Below are positions 7,215-16,610 of a stretch of 33,276 bases of DNA, in pieces. Origin of the DNA: a virus. The notes under the pieces were generated by a model. It saw only the letters and a program-made list of their open reading frames with translations. It did not search any database and was not told the origin of the DNA. Positions within the stretch are counted from its first letter, which is position 1, and every line of letters starts with the position of its first letter. The DNA is taken from positions 1 through 33,276 of the IMG/VR virus record IMGVR_UViG_3300015202_000034, one strand, 5' to 3'. The position numbers and the translations under genes are program-made.

Positions 7215-7558
7215 TAGCGAAAGCCCATGCCCATAAACACGCAGTTCAAATACCCGTTTGTAATAGGCGCGGCTGTCATCGACCTAACGCTCACCCGTAC
7301 CAAAGCCGGTATAACGACAAATGCGCGAGATGTTTGACCTCCGCCTATAATCGTTACCAACACTTCTGAACCCACCGCACCCGTGTAGACGCCTACAAAA
7401 TCGCCCGTGCTGTCAATGTAATCAATAGCGTGCGCAGCTTTAAAACCTACGTTAGCGATCACTTGCAACGTAGGGTTTCCAGCGCCGGGAATAGGCGTGA
7501 CTGAGGTGTTTAACACCCTAGGCGCGTCTAAAAAGGCGATTGGAAACAAGTTGTTCAT
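7214..7558 (-). CDS. Small beta-rich virion protein
   Basis: 114 aa, beta-rich: NPTLQVIANVGFKAAHAIDYIDSTGDFVGVYTGAVGSEVLVTIIGGGQTSRAFVVIPALVRVSVRSM...YLNCVFMGMGFR. No recognised catalytic motif, signal peptide or membrane span. It lies immediately downstream of the 653-aa adhesin (TAAATG junction) and overlaps the next gene. This size and position suggest a baseplate-, neck- or fibre-associated decoration subunit. Function otherwise unknown. Confidence 0.6.
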   Translation of the reverse strand: MNNLFPIAFLDAPRVLNTSVTPIPGAGNPTLQVIANVGFKAAHAIDYIDSTGDFVGVYTGAVGSEVLVTIIGGGQTSRAFVVIPALVRVSVRSMTAAPITNGYLNCVFMGMGFR

Positions 7559-9520
7559 TTATGTAGACCGCTTGAATGTGACTTGGTTAAGATATCCGAG
7601 CCCGTTCGCCCCGAAAGCTGATACTGGGGTGTCAGAATAAATGCCAACCGTGTCGCCCACCAAAACGGGAATCTCAATAGTCCCGCTCGTTGCGTAGTTC
7701 GCGACAGGTGAGGTTGCGATGTAACCGCTACCCGTTCCGTTCTTCTTAACGTAAATTGAGGCCACCGCAGAATTTACGCAGAATACCACATTGATGGTTA
7801 GTTTACCGCTAAAGTTGGCCGTCATTAATCCCGTGCTTATTGAGAAACAACCGTGCGTATCCTCAACCTTGGTGTCGTATTTAATAACCGCGTTCGCTGC
7901 GACCGATTGGTTTGTCGTCAGTCCATACGTCGCGCAGATTCGTTCACTTGCAGCGATTACCGAAGATCCAGAAGACATTTTTTCAATGTTTAAAACTGAA
8001 ATTTCTGCCCCTGTACCGTCACCACGAAGGTAAACAGAGTTGCCAGAATTGTAGGTAAAAATTTCAATTTTTTGACCCGCATTAAGTTGTTTTAGCGTTT
8101 GAAATGATATGCCTACACCGAAGGAGGCTATACTAGTTGAGTTGCTAAGGGAAACGTAAAACCCGTCAATGTAAACTCTAGCGTCGTTGCTAGAGTTAGC
8201 GGTTTGCCCCGGGTAAGAAACTTGTCCAAATATATTATAAAAACCCGATTCTTGAACAATATACCAAGAATTTGCGCTGTCATATCCACCAACGGTGTCA
8301 ATGTGCGGCGAGTTAAAAATAACTTTGTTAAGACCAGTATTAGCTAGACTAGTGGAGCCCCCTGCTATTGTAGCGTTAGCTGCTACAACTCTCCCACTAG
8401 TGCTTGAACTCATCTGGACGTTTGACGACCAGCCGAGGATTGGAATTGTCCAAGAAAGCGAAACCCCGGTATTAGATGCAATACCATTTCCGTTAGCATA
8501 CGCAAATCCAGTTGTAGTAGAAGAAGCAAGGCCCAGTTGAATATAATTTTGATTTGCAGCCGCACTTGATACATACCCGGAAAACGCTCCAGGAGTATTT
8601 AACGCGTAAAAACCGATAATATTACCTTGTGTAGTAAGTTTTGAAATGTCGGCTACTACATTTGCATTAGCTCCGGCGTAACCCAAAGTAATTTGAGCGG
8701 GCGTTGCGGTTGAAGTACCGCCCGTAAAAGTTCCGTGAACTTCTAACGTGTCGCCAACACGTCGAGATTGAAAAACAGGGTTAATGATTGTTCCAAAACC
8801 AGTAATAGTTGGAGTGTATTGAACCCAATCGGTAACTACGGCCCCAATAAGTGTCGCTTGAGGACCTAAGAACATGTCATCAAAATACATTGTTACAGCG
8901 CCAGCCGTTGGGTTTGCGTTGTAAATGACAAAACAAATTTGAGTTGTGTTAAAGTTTGTTTGACAAGTGCCGGTAGCTGTGCCGACGCCCGTACCTTGAG
9001 TCATAGCAAAGTTGCCTGCTAGCGTCAACCAAGAGCTATTTGTAACGTCATAAACCGCTACCCCAAAGCTATTAGCTAAAGTGCCCGAAAAATTAACGTT
9101 AGCCGTGCCAACAACTGCTTGATATGCAAGTCTAAAAGTTAATACTTTTGCTTGATCCGCAATATCAATGTTATAGACTTGCGTAGCAATCATGTCGCCT
9201 AGGGTCGTAGCCACTGTTGAAACATAAGCCAAAGACGCCGTGCCCAGGAGTGGGTTTGTAGCCGTTGAAGCAATACTTAAGTTTGCAGACGCGCCTGAAC
9301 CAAAAGTAGGTAAACCAGAAGGAATGCCGTTTACAAGCGTTCCAACGTTACCTAAGCTAACACCCGTGGTTAAACCGTTTTCAAAGTTACCATAAGAAAT
9401 GTAGTTCTTAGGGCCATTGTAACTAACAAGAGCGCCGTTTGATAACAATTCGCCGGGTTGAAGGTTGTTTGCGTAAACTGGACCAAAACCTACAGGTGAG
9501 GGAGCTGGTACTGCACCCAT
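7559..9520 (-). CDS. Large adhesin / tail fibre with C1q/TNF-like domains
   Basis: 653 aa, the largest adhesin candidate. A short N-terminal attachment region (to ~30) is followed by a carbohydrate-binding-like sandwich (about 38-225, starting NYISYGNFENGLTTGVSLGNVG and ending in MYFDDMFLGP, the classic end of a CBM/jelly-roll module). Then comes a domain with WVQYTPTITGFGTI...SRRVGDTLEVHGTFTGG (about 234-370). The C-terminal part carries two C1q/TNF-like jelly rolls: about 380-518 (GGYDSANSWYIVQESGFYNIFGQVSY...LNAGQKIEIFTYNSG) and 522-653. This layout fits a trimeric receptor-binding protein that recognises surface glycans. The ribosome site is weak (AGG), so translation may be coupled to the gene upstream. 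Confidence 0.8.
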   Translation of the reverse strand: MGAVPAPSPVGFGPVYANNLQPGELLSNGALVSYNGPKNYISYGNFENGLTTGVSLGNVGTLVNGIPSGLPTFGSGASANLSIASTATNPLLGTASLAYVSTVATTLGDMIATQVYNIDIADQAKVLTFRLAYQAVVGTANVNFSGTLANSFGVAVYDVTNSSWLTLAGNFAMTQGTGVGTATGTCQTNFNTTQICFVIYNANPTAGAVTMYFDDMFLGPQATLIGAVVTDWVQYTPTITGFGTIINPVFQSRRVGDTLEVHGTFTGGTSTATPAQITLGYAGANANVVADISKLTTQGNIIGFYALNTPGAFSGYVSSAAANQNYIQLGLASSTTTGFAYANGNGIASNTGVSLSWTIPILGWSSNVQMSSSTSGRVVAANATIAGGSTSLANTGLNKVIFNSPHIDTVGGYDSANSWYIVQESGFYNIFGQVSYPGQTANSSNDARVYIDGFYVSLSNSTSIASFGVGISFQTLKQLNAGQKIEIFTYNSGNSVYLRGDGTGAEISVLNIEKMSSGSSVIAASERICATYGLTTNQSVAANAVIKYDTKVEDTHGCFSISTGLMTANFSGKLTINVVFCVNSAVASIYVKKNGTGSGYIATSPVANYATSGTIEIPVLVGDTVGIYSDTPVSAFGANGLGYLNQVTFKRST

Positions 9521-9521
9521 G

Positions 9522-11009
9522 TTATGCCTGCTTTATTGTGTAGGGCGCTGACGCCGTTGTTGAGATTACAGAGATGGCTTCGGTTGAAACAAATCCAGCT
9601 TCTTGGACAAAACCCGCGTACGGCAACAAAGGAATAGAAGGTTGTGCCGTAACAGCCGTAGTCGTAAAGTTAATCCAGATCGTAGCCGAAGGGCTCGTGT
9701 TTTGAATATACAAATACTTGCGCGTTGCGTTTGCGGCAACAGCGGTTGTGGCTGTTGAAGGCGTTACAGATGTTGTGCCAGACCCATCGGTAATTGTACC
9801 TTTTGTTGGCGTAGCAGACACCGAACCTGAGTCGATAACCGCGTGAAGGCTTGTTCCAACGGGCTGAACGACGGTAACCGAAGTCAAAGGTGTCAAAGTC
9901 GTCAACTGCGCAGCCGTCAATACGACAGGCACAGACGCCGCTGCTAAAGCTTGACCTAAAGCCGGTGTTTTAGAGTCGATTGAAGCTAACGAAGTGTTGG
10001 CCGTAGCTTGGTTAGCCGACGTTGCAGCACCTGTTGGCAAAGCGCTTGAGTCGACAACCGTGTGAAGGTTAGTGCCCGTTGCTTGAGTGACGGTGACGCT
10101 TGTTAAAGGCGTTAAAGTCGTTAATTGAAGGGCCGTTAACACCACGGGTGTTGAAGCCGCCGCTAATGCTTGCCCTTGAGGTGGTATATTAGTCGCTATA
10201 GTCGTGAGGCTTGCGTTACCAGAAGTCTGTAAAGCCGATGTTGAAGCGCCAGCCGGCAAAGGTAAAGATTGAACCGTGTCAATCTCTAAACGTCCAACCG
10301 CGTCTGTGAGCAAATTACGTTTTAAACCGCCTGCATCTACTCCAGCGACACCCATGGGGTTAAGCGTGGGCGTGGTACCTACAGCCGATGCTCCTGAAAC
10401 TACGATGTTGCCCGAAGTTCCAATAGCTAGCGTGTTGCCGCCCGACGAGAGGCTGCTAACCGCTACAGTGCCAGATACGGGTTGAGTAGCTGGAAAATTA
10501 GATACGGAAATGCTACCAGAGTCGACAACCGTATGGAGGTTAGTGCCAACAGGTTGAGTAACACTCACAGTTGTTAACGGGGTGAGGGCGGCTAATTGTG
10601 CCGAAGTCAATACGACGGGTACAGACGACGCTGCTAAAGCTTGGCCCAATACTGGAGTTTTGCCATCAATAGATGCCAAAGACGTATTAGCTGTGGCTTG
10701 GTTAGCCGATGTTGAAGCACCTGGTGCCAAAGGAGAATCAGATGCCAAGATAACGCGCTGAGTGCCTGTGCTAGACGCTCCAGCTCCCGCTGTTACTGCG
10801 TTGCCGGCGATTTGAACTAAGTTCTCAGGCAAAGGCGAAGACGCTACAACTGTCGCTGGAAGCGGCGTGGTAGGTGAAACAGGCGTTAATTGCCCTGTTC
10901 CATTAATAAAACCAATTTCAGTTGCCGAAGTTGGAGCGGTACTGCCATTTGTTCCAACGGAAGCGTTTGAACCGCCACCCGCTGGTGGCCAAAAATACGA
11001 CTGTGACAT
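9522..11009 (-). CDS. Repeat-containing virion protein
   Basis: 495 aa, Ala/Thr/Val/Ser-rich, with no catalytic motif. Three near-identical ~70-residue repeats lie at about 97-168, 252-322 and 327-396; each contains an ATSANQATANTSLASID-type segment, LGQALAAASVPVVLT, LTPLTSVTV and GTNLHTVVDS. Between repeats 1 and 2 are VSNFPATQPVSGTVAV and a DAGGLKRNLLTDAVGRLEIDT module. The last ~95 residues form a distinct beta domain (RKYLYIQNTSPSATIWINFTTT). Such repeats are common in phage neck and fibre proteins and could set fibre length. Starts with a TAATG overlap to the upstream gene. Confidence 0.75.
   Translation of the reverse strand: MSQSYFWPPAGGGSNASVGTNGSTAPTSATEIGFINGTGQLTPVSPTTPLPATVVASSPLPENLVQIAGNAVTAGAGASSTGTQRVILASDSPLAPGASTSANQATANTSLASIDGKTPVLGQALAASSVPVVLTSAQLAALTPLTTVSVTQPVGTNLHTVVDSGSISVSNFPATQPVSGTVAVSSLSSGGNTLAIGTSGNIVVSGASAVGTTPTLNPMGVAGVDAGGLKRNLLTDAVGRLEIDTVQSLPLPAGASTSALQTSGNASLTTIATNIPPQGQALAAASTPVVLTALQLTTLTPLTSVTVTQATGTNLHTVVDSSALPTGAATSANQATANTSLASIDSKTPALGQALAAASVPVVLTAAQLTTLTPLTSVTVVQPVGTSLHAVIDSGSVSATPTKGTITDGSGTTSVTPSTATTAVAANATRKYLYIQNTSPSATIWINFTTTAVTAQPSIPLLPYAGFVQEAGFVSTEAISVISTTASAPYTIKQA
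9822..10721 (-). repeat. Three in-frame ~210-bp repeats within the 495-aa virion gene
   Basis: Repeat units at about 10506-10721, 10044-10256 and 9822-10031 encode the three protein repeats (SANQATANTSLASID ... GTNLHTVVDS). Units 2 and 3 are nearly adjacent; unit 1 is separated by ~250 bp of unrelated coding sequence. DNA words such as the segments encoding GQALAA, PVVLT and LTPLT recur with a few silent changes, so this is a coding duplication, not recent enough to be identical. It could recombine to change copy number. Confidence 0.75.
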
Positions 11010-11395
11010 TATGATAAACCCTTTGTCTGAATCGTAATTTTACAAGTGCCTGTGCCTGCGTTAGCTGGCGTATAAGCTAATCGAATAGCATTAAATGGCA
11101 CTTGGTTTAAAGAGATAGCTATTGTATCGTTTGCAGCGGCTACGGTTGGAATACCGCTAAGCGTGAGTGTTGTCCAAGTTCCTGGATTTGCCGGAAGGTT
11201 GGAACCCTGGGGAGGTGGGGCATAATCCTCAGATACTTGAACTGAAAATGCACCGGTTGAATCTGTTGTCGTAACGTTAATAACATACGCGACATTGTCG
11301 ACGTAGGTAATAACAGTAGCAGCGGAGGTGAAGGGGGTAGCCAAGCTTTGCCCAGAGGCAAGTATGACTGGTAATAGGGCACGTTTGCTCGACAC
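11009..11395 (-). CDS. Small beta-rich neck/decoration-like virion protein
   Basis: 128 aa. It starts at GTG with a strong SD (AAGGAG, 6-base spacing), the first gene after the 11435-11457 element. Pattern: LLPVILASGQSLATPFTSAATVITYVDNVAYVINVTTTDSTGAFSVQVSEDYAP...GTWTTLTLSGIPTVAAANDTIAISLNQVPFNAIRLAYTPANAGTGTCKITIQTKG. I recognise this small beta-sandwich type from many phages, near neck or tail genes, with unknown function. It is similar in strand layout to the 117-aa protein at 3568-3921. Likely an assembly or decoration component. Confidence 0.7.
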   Translation of the reverse strand: MSSKRALLPVILASGQSLATPFTSAATVITYVDNVAYVINVTTTDSTGAFSVQVSEDYAPPPQGSNLPANPGTWTTLTLSGIPTVAAANDTIAISLNQVPFNAIRLAYTPANAGTGTCKITIQTKGLS

Positions 11396-11434
11396 AACAG
11401 ACTCCTTATGGGTGTGGGGTGGTAACCCCTAGTC

Positions 11435-11457
11435 TCAATTATGACTTTCAGTCACGG
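11435..11457 (-). promoter_or_regulatory. Conserved hairpin element, copy A (putative late promoter or processing site)
   Basis: Minus-strand core GTGACT-GAA-AGTCAT then AATTGA. The two halves can pair in a 6-bp stem (one G-U) with a 3-base loop. It differs from copy B (17735) at one of 23 positions and from copy C (24204) at four. It lies in the gap before the 128-aa virion gene and overlaps the last codons and the TGA stop of the 1012-aa gene. CATAAT inside it resembles a -10 box (5 of 6), but no -35 is seen. No T-run follows, so it is not a terminator. A GGGG...CCCC hairpin lies just downstream, at about 11415-11430. Confidence 0.6.
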
Positions 11458-14400
11458 TTGTTACGGTCGGACTCAGCGGATTGAGGCCCGGTTTGGTAAC
11501 TTTTAGCGTTTTTGTCCATTGTTGTCGCGGTCTTAGCTCCGCCCTTCATCTTACCGCCGCCTTGTTGCGGGGGCGATTGGGTGGGTTGTGGCTGGGCGGC
11601 CATAATGGATAATGGCGTCATAGTGTTGTCCATAGGCTGGCTTAAGAACATGCTATACGACACTCTGGTTTTATATGGCATGTCATGCCCTTGTTGTTGC
11701 GCCGTTGCCATTTCAGTAGCCATTTTTTGAACCGCAGAACCGTAAAGTGAAGGCCATAATGCTTTATAATCAACAATATCAGTGCTTTGCAACGTACCAT
11801 CTTTGATGTGCTGAAATACTACATTCGGATTAATAGCAATATCTTGACCGCGCTGGTAACGGGCTTCTTGAGCATTTGACACGGGTACTTTTTTGTCCAT
11901 TAACCCGAGTGTTTTTTCTTGAGGCTTAATACTTGACAAATAATGTAGTTGGCTGGCGGCGGCTGTTGCCAAAGCACTTTGATGATCGGGAAAATAATGC
12001 TGCAAGCTACTGTTAGCTATCCGGTCGATTTGGTCTTGAGGTTTGTTTTGATTTTCAGCTACAAGTTTATCTAGCTTTAAACGTGCCATTTCTGTTGGCT
12101 CGCGGTGAAGCATAATCGTGCCAGTTGAAAACAAACCCTTTACAGCTTTGCTTAAGTTTTTATCGCCGGCTGTAATAGATGAAACATAAGAACTTGCCGT
12201 TTTAAACGCCTCAGCGTTAGGCCCTTGTTCGCTGCCCATAATCTTAGCCGCAAGTGTGCGTAATAACTTAGGGTTTTCGCCTGATATTTTTTCTAAGTTA
12301 GCAACATGAGAATCAAGAATTTTAGCAATTCCTGAGGGCCCCATTCTGTCGGCCATTGCTCCTGAGACAGCACCCATTGCGCCGCCGATAAAGCCCCCAC
12401 CAAGCCCGCCAGTTAATGTAGTACCTATGCCGGCTGCCACAGCTCCATACAAGTTAACGTGCTTAGAGCCGCGAGTTGCGTCCTTTGTAAACGCTTCCTG
12501 CAAGCGCATTAGATCCATGATTTGCGGAATTGACTTGCCTTGCAACCCAGGTATTTGAGACAAGATTGTCTCGTTTGCAATGTTTTTACCTGGTTTTTTA
12601 AGACTGTTTAGTTTGCCTTGTAGGTTTTGAGAAGTGACGCCTTTTAGTTCGTCCTTCGCAGCTTGGGCCGTTTGCAGTTTAGTTTGTGCATCGGCTAATG
12701 CTTTATATTGCTCAGATTGTTCTAAAGCGGTCTCTAAGGCTGCTTTAGTCCTAGGGTGTTTTAAATCCGCTAGTTGATCGGCGGTTTTTTGAGCTTCACC
12801 ATATTCTGGCAGGGCTTTCATCAGTTTGTTTCGAAGATCGCCGTTTGCGTAGGGTTCAATGTCGTGTACGAATTTTGAGCCCGTCGAGTCTTCAAGCTGA
12901 CGAAGCAAAGGCATGTCGTTTTTAAACGCATCTGGATTTTTAAGAGACTTAATGCGCGTAGTAGCGCCTTCTTCTGTTCCGTATTTTTTTAACTTACCCA
13001 GTAATTGCGAGTCTTTAGCCAAAGGTTTCATGGCTTCACGGTACTCAGGCACGGCGTCTTTTAACGTGTCATCCAGGTGAAAACGAAGTTCTTTGTATGA
13101 GTTGCTTAAACCTTTATCAAAAGTTGAAGCATTAAAGTCGTATTTTGATATCTTATCAAGACCTTGAATCATTTTCTTAGCGTCGGGACCGGACATTAAC
13201 GCGCCGTGTTGAGCTTGAACGTTTTTGGCATACTCTTCGATTCTGTCGGCTTGACTTCTCGCCTCTAGAGTCGTTTCGGAGCGCAATTCGTTTGCAACTT
13301 CGGCGGCCTTATCGATAAACGGCTTTGTTGGAATACTAATGCTGCTATTGTCTAACAAGTCGTAGCTAGCTGAGCTGGCGTCAATAACTTTGCTTCGTAA
13401 AGCGTCTACCGCTCCCGCCGCTCGGTTACCCGTGTTCATGGCTTGAGACAATAAATCATTGGCAAGTTTGGTTTGAGACTCTTTTAAAGCTTGCTTAGCT
13501 AAATTGCTAGCGCTTGCCGCGTCGGCGCCTTGTTCTCTTAGCTGTTGTTGTGCCGTGCTTTCAAACTCTTTAAACGAAGCTTTAGCTTCCGATACAGACA
13601 TTTTACCAGACTCGACCGCGTCCGATATACCACCGATATGATCTAGGGCGTGCTCATAAACTTCTTGGTATTCTGGAATACTTTTAATGTCGGCGTGGTG
13701 TTTTAGATAAGCAGATATGTCGTCTTCTGACACCCCGCCAAACGTGCTTAGCGCTTTTTTAAGAATAGGCCGCATAGTAGCGACGCTTTCACCATCGGCT
13801 AGTCCACCAGCTGTCTTTAAAGCTAAAGACTCTAACCCTCTTTGTAGAGGTTTTTGAAACGTAGCCTTCCACAAAGGACTAACAACGCCCCCGACAAGGC
13901 CGCCAAACCCTGCGCCAAAAGCAATGTCTGCGCCAACGTCGCTTAAAGCGGTCTCGGCGCTTAGACTTGGATCAGACATCATTTTAGCTGTTTTATCGCC
14001 GGCGCCTATGACGGCCATTTCCGCCGCTGATCGCAAAGCACCGTTTGCAGCTCCTGCAAGTAAACCTTTACCAGCGATAGCGGGCACTGCATGGCCTGCG
14101 GCGTTAGCCAAGCCCCCTACGCCCGTCCCCGTAAGGCTACCGCCTATAAGGCCCGCAGCTTCGCCCGCGCCTGTTGCAATGGGACTATCTTCTGTTAAGC
14201 TTTTAGCTTGCTCAGGCGTTTCGCCCATTTTACTAGCGATCCACGGCAATGCTGGACCGGCTAAGCCCGTACCCACGCCTCTAGAAAAAGCACTTAAAGT
14301 GCTCATGCCTGGGATGTCGCTTATGCGGTCTCCCGCAGATTGCTCAGCTTGTGCCTCAGGTATAAAACCTGCGGGCACTGCTTGAGAACCGTTTGTTACA

Positions 14401-14486
14401 CCCGGTGAGGCGCCCTCAGACGGTGCCATAGCGTTGGCATCTGATTCTGAGATAAAACCTTCGGGCATTGGAGCTGCGTCTGCCAT
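11448..14486 (-). CDS. Large internal virion / DNA ejection protein candidate
   Basis: 1012 aa, third and largest of the ejection-like proteins. The N-terminus has two PxGFI motifs (residues 8-12 and 38-42), a feature I associate with phage ejection proteins. Residues ~60-210 contain Gly/Ala-rich hydrophobic segments able to insert in membranes (AGEAAGLIGGSLTGTGVGGLANAAGHAVPAIAG-type). The middle is long charged helices (about 215-640, many KSL, EALE, QKTADQLADLK segments). A second Gly-rich hydrophobic segment lies near 680-715 (GAVAAGIGTTLTGGLGGG). The C-terminus is Pro/Gln/Lys-rich. Its place after the 363- and 703-aa genes parallels T7 gp14-gp15-gp16. No lytic transglycosylase motif is apparent. 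SD AAGGA precedes the ATG. Confidence 0.65.
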   Translation of the reverse strand: MADAAPMPEGFISESDANAMAPSEGASPGVTNGSQAVPAGFIPEAQAEQSAGDRISDIPGMSTLSAFSRGVGTGLAGPALPWIASKMGETPEQAKSLTEDSPIATGAGEAAGLIGGSLTGTGVGGLANAAGHAVPAIAGKGLLAGAANGALRSAAEMAVIGAGDKTAKMMSDPSLSAETALSDVGADIAFGAGFGGLVGGVVSPLWKATFQKPLQRGLESLALKTAGGLADGESVATMRPILKKALSTFGGVSEDDISAYLKHHADIKSIPEYQEVYEHALDHIGGISDAVESGKMSVSEAKASFKEFESTAQQQLREQGADAASASNLAKQALKESQTKLANDLLSQAMNTGNRAAGAVDALRSKVIDASSASYDLLDNSSISIPTKPFIDKAAEVANELRSETTLEARSQADRIEEYAKNVQAQHGALMSGPDAKKMIQGLDKISKYDFNASTFDKGLSNSYKELRFHLDDTLKDAVPEYREAMKPLAKDSQLLGKLKKYGTEEGATTRIKSLKNPDAFKNDMPLLRQLEDSTGSKFVHDIEPYANGDLRNKLMKALPEYGEAQKTADQLADLKHPRTKAALETALEQSEQYKALADAQTKLQTAQAAKDELKGVTSQNLQGKLNSLKKPGKNIANETILSQIPGLQGKSIPQIMDLMRLQEAFTKDATRGSKHVNLYGAVAAGIGTTLTGGLGGGFIGGAMGAVSGAMADRMGPSGIAKILDSHVANLEKISGENPKLLRTLAAKIMGSEQGPNAEAFKTASSYVSSITAGDKNLSKAVKGLFSTGTIMLHREPTEMARLKLDKLVAENQNKPQDQIDRIANSSLQHYFPDHQSALATAAASQLHYLSSIKPQEKTLGLMDKKVPVSNAQEARYQRGQDIAINPNVVFQHIKDGTLQSTDIVDYKALWPSLYGSAVQKMATEMATAQQQGHDMPYKTRVSYSMFLSQPMDNTMTPLSIMAAQPQPTQSPPQQGGGKMKGGAKTATTMDKNAKSYQTGPQSAESDRNNRD

Positions 14487-14498
14487 TTAACATCCTTG

Positions 14499-16610
14499 TT
14501 ACTTTGCAGGTACGTAACCTGTTTGGCCGTTGACTGTAATCTTTTTCATTAACCGGCCACCGATGGTTTTAGTCTCGGCTTTTTCGGGACCACTAGATTG
14601 AGGCAACGCCGCCGAATTGTGAATACCAACGCTTTCTAAAATGCGCTTGTACTCATCGGTTTTAATTTTTTGTATTGTTTGTATTTTTGGAACAGAGCTA
14701 AAATTTGCCCAAAGTGCCGAAGGGTCCCCGCCGACTTGGTCGCCGATAAAAGTAGCCTCTGAGGGCTTGTAAACCCCGTCATGCTGTACTTGTTTAACGA
14801 CACCGATTAGCTGGCCGTGAATAGAAGCGGCCTCAGCTTTTACGCTTGGGTCCAGTTGAGACCAACTTACGCCGCTGTATTTTTTAGACAGCTCTAATGA
14901 ACGGTTCATTAAATCGTTCATGTTTTTAATGTTTACGATGCCTTGTTTTGTTTGCTCAGGCACCGCAATGTTTGCGTCCCCAACCCCAGGTATGTGCTTA
15001 GCTTCTAAGTCTTCGGCTAATTTTTCATGCCCGCTTAACCGTAACACTCTATTTTTGCTCGCAAAAGCTTGCTCAGCGTCCGGCGTTTGTCCGTTAGAGC
15101 CTCCCGCGTAGCTCATAAGGGCGCCAGATGCGGCGGCGCGGTTCAAAAGATTATAGTTTTCGCTGTTAACTTGAGACGAAAGCATAGCCAGTTGGTTTTC
15201 GGCTTGTTGCCTTTGGGGGCTGCCTTCCGGGTATTTTTTAGTCTGGTCAACAATCGTTTGCAATGCGATACGGTTAGCGCGCACCTGGGCTAAAGAGTCG
15301 ACGCGAGCATCGGCCTCAGCGTTAGCGCCTCTGGCTTGAGCTAAAGCAGCTTTGCCTTGTTGCCCCATAAGGCCGGCTTGTGCTTTTTGTAACTCGTGCT
15401 CGTGCGTCAAACGTACGAGGTTTTGAGCATTTGACGCCGAAGTCTTTTGAGCATCCAAATCGTTTGTGATGGTGTCTTGCATTGCTTTAAGCACCGGGTT
15501 TTCTGTGTGCGTAAGACCCGCACCAAAACCGCCCACTAACAATCCAAAAAGCGTGCCAATTTTACCAAGGGTGTCTTTTTTAGCAAATAACGATTGAAGA
15601 GTCTCTGGCTTAATCGTTTGATTAGCCAAAGCTTTTGTAAGATTGTCGTCTTCTTTTTGTAACGATTGTCTTTGTTCATGGTAATGATCGTCAACGGTTT
15701 TTTGCGCAGGAGTTGTTGACGCGGGCATTGGAGGAGCGCTTTTGTCGGGAGCGCCCGCAGGTGTTTGATCTTGAGAAGCCGCATCTTGAACGCCGGGCTC
15801 TTGAGATGCTTGTACAGTTGCCGGTTGACCGTCAGGGCTTGCAGGCGGGGTGTTAGTCGGCGCAATGTCCGGGGCACCGCCCATAGTTGGCAGGCCTTTT
15901 ACAGCGTTTAAAACGCCGGCGCCTTCGGAACTGCCCCAACCCGAATTATCTGAGTCTGGCGTCGGTTGTGTAGCACTGGGGCCTTGTGGAGTTGGCGTGG
16001 AATCTAACTTTGTCGCTTCACCCATGTGAAACGGATCATTAACAGAATTCATGTCTACAGTTGGTGCCGCAGGCTCTTGCTTTGAGTTTTCATCAAAAGC
16101 TTTTTCTTCTTGAGCAACGTCACCGCCGTCTGCTAGCTTAACAGGACCGCCACAACCTAGACAAAACTTAACGTGCCTGCGGTCGCTAACGTGAACTTCG
16201 CCGCCTGTAGCGTCGCAAACAGTAACCGCACCCCAGCCAGCGCTAGGGCGTGTGACGCATTTACTATCCTCTGGGCTTGAAGTTCTTTGATCAACTTCGC
16301 CGCCTTGGGCTAGTTTCATCGTAACTTTGCCATTTTTAGACGCAGCCCCGTTGATTGCAGTAATAGCGCCGTTGCCTGTGTTTGGTCTGCTTTGAGGTGC
16401 GGCGGCTAAATGCTTTGCTTGATCAGTTTGCATAGGCGTCTGGGCGTCTGTTGCAATGCCTTTTAATGCGCCGAGTTGTGCTTGATGTTCTTTACTTAAA
16501 GCACCGTGGGCTAACAGAATTTCATGCCCGTCTGGGTGACGTAATGTAGTCGAATGGGCGTCAGATCGAACGTGTTGAAACTTAGAAAAATCCATTTTAG
16601 CCGGCTTCAT
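14499..16610 (-). CDS. Internal virion / DNA ejection protein candidate
   Basis: 703 aa. The N-terminus MDFSKFQHVRSDAHSTTLRHPDGHEILLAHGALS is a pattern I recognise from uncharacterised phage proteins of this gene neighbourhood. Residues ~105-170 include LAQGGEVDQ, a Cys-rich stretch ending in KFCLGCGGPVKLADGGDV and further Gly-Gly-acidic modules like those of the 363-aa neighbour. About 170-310 is Pro/Gln/Ser-rich low complexity. From ~310 on it is mostly helical, with one hydrophobic Gly-rich segment (IGTLFGLLVGGFGAGLTH, ~350-367). The last residues (GRLMKKITVNGQTGYVPAK) form a separate short motif. Probably packaged in the head or delivered with the DNA; role inferred from order and composition. 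Confidence 0.6.
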   Translation of the reverse strand: MKPAKMDFSKFQHVRSDAHSTTLRHPDGHEILLAHGALSKEHQAQLGALKGIATDAQTPMQTDQAKHLAAAPQSRPNTGNGAITAINGAASKNGKVTMKLAQGGEVDQRTSSPEDSKCVTRPSAGWGAVTVCDATGGEVHVSDRRHVKFCLGCGGPVKLADGGDVAQEEKAFDENSKQEPAAPTVDMNSVNDPFHMGEATKLDSTPTPQGPSATQPTPDSDNSGWGSSEGAGVLNAVKGLPTMGGAPDIAPTNTPPASPDGQPATVQASQEPGVQDAASQDQTPAGAPDKSAPPMPASTTPAQKTVDDHYHEQRQSLQKEDDNLTKALANQTIKPETLQSLFAKKDTLGKIGTLFGLLVGGFGAGLTHTENPVLKAMQDTITNDLDAQKTSASNAQNLVRLTHEHELQKAQAGLMGQQGKAALAQARGANAEADARVDSLAQVRANRIALQTIVDQTKKYPEGSPQRQQAENQLAMLSSQVNSENYNLLNRAAASGALMSYAGGSNGQTPDAEQAFASKNRVLRLSGHEKLAEDLEAKHIPGVGDANIAVPEQTKQGIVNIKNMNDLMNRSLELSKKYSGVSWSQLDPSVKAEAASIHGQLIGVVKQVQHDGVYKPSEATFIGDQVGGDPSALWANFSSVPKIQTIQKIKTDEYKRILESVGIHNSAALPQSSGPEKAETKTIGGRLMKKITVNGQTGYVPAK

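Noticed and set aside
13924-14385. 153-codon plus-strand frame inside the 1012-aa gene
   Set aside because: Low-complexity Ala/Pro translation opposite a Gly/Ala-rich coding region, no ribosome site; chance frame.
15536-15877. 113-codon minus-strand frame within the 703-aa gene
   Set aside because: Out-of-frame reading of the same strand within a low-complexity region; no ribosome site and no recognisable domain.
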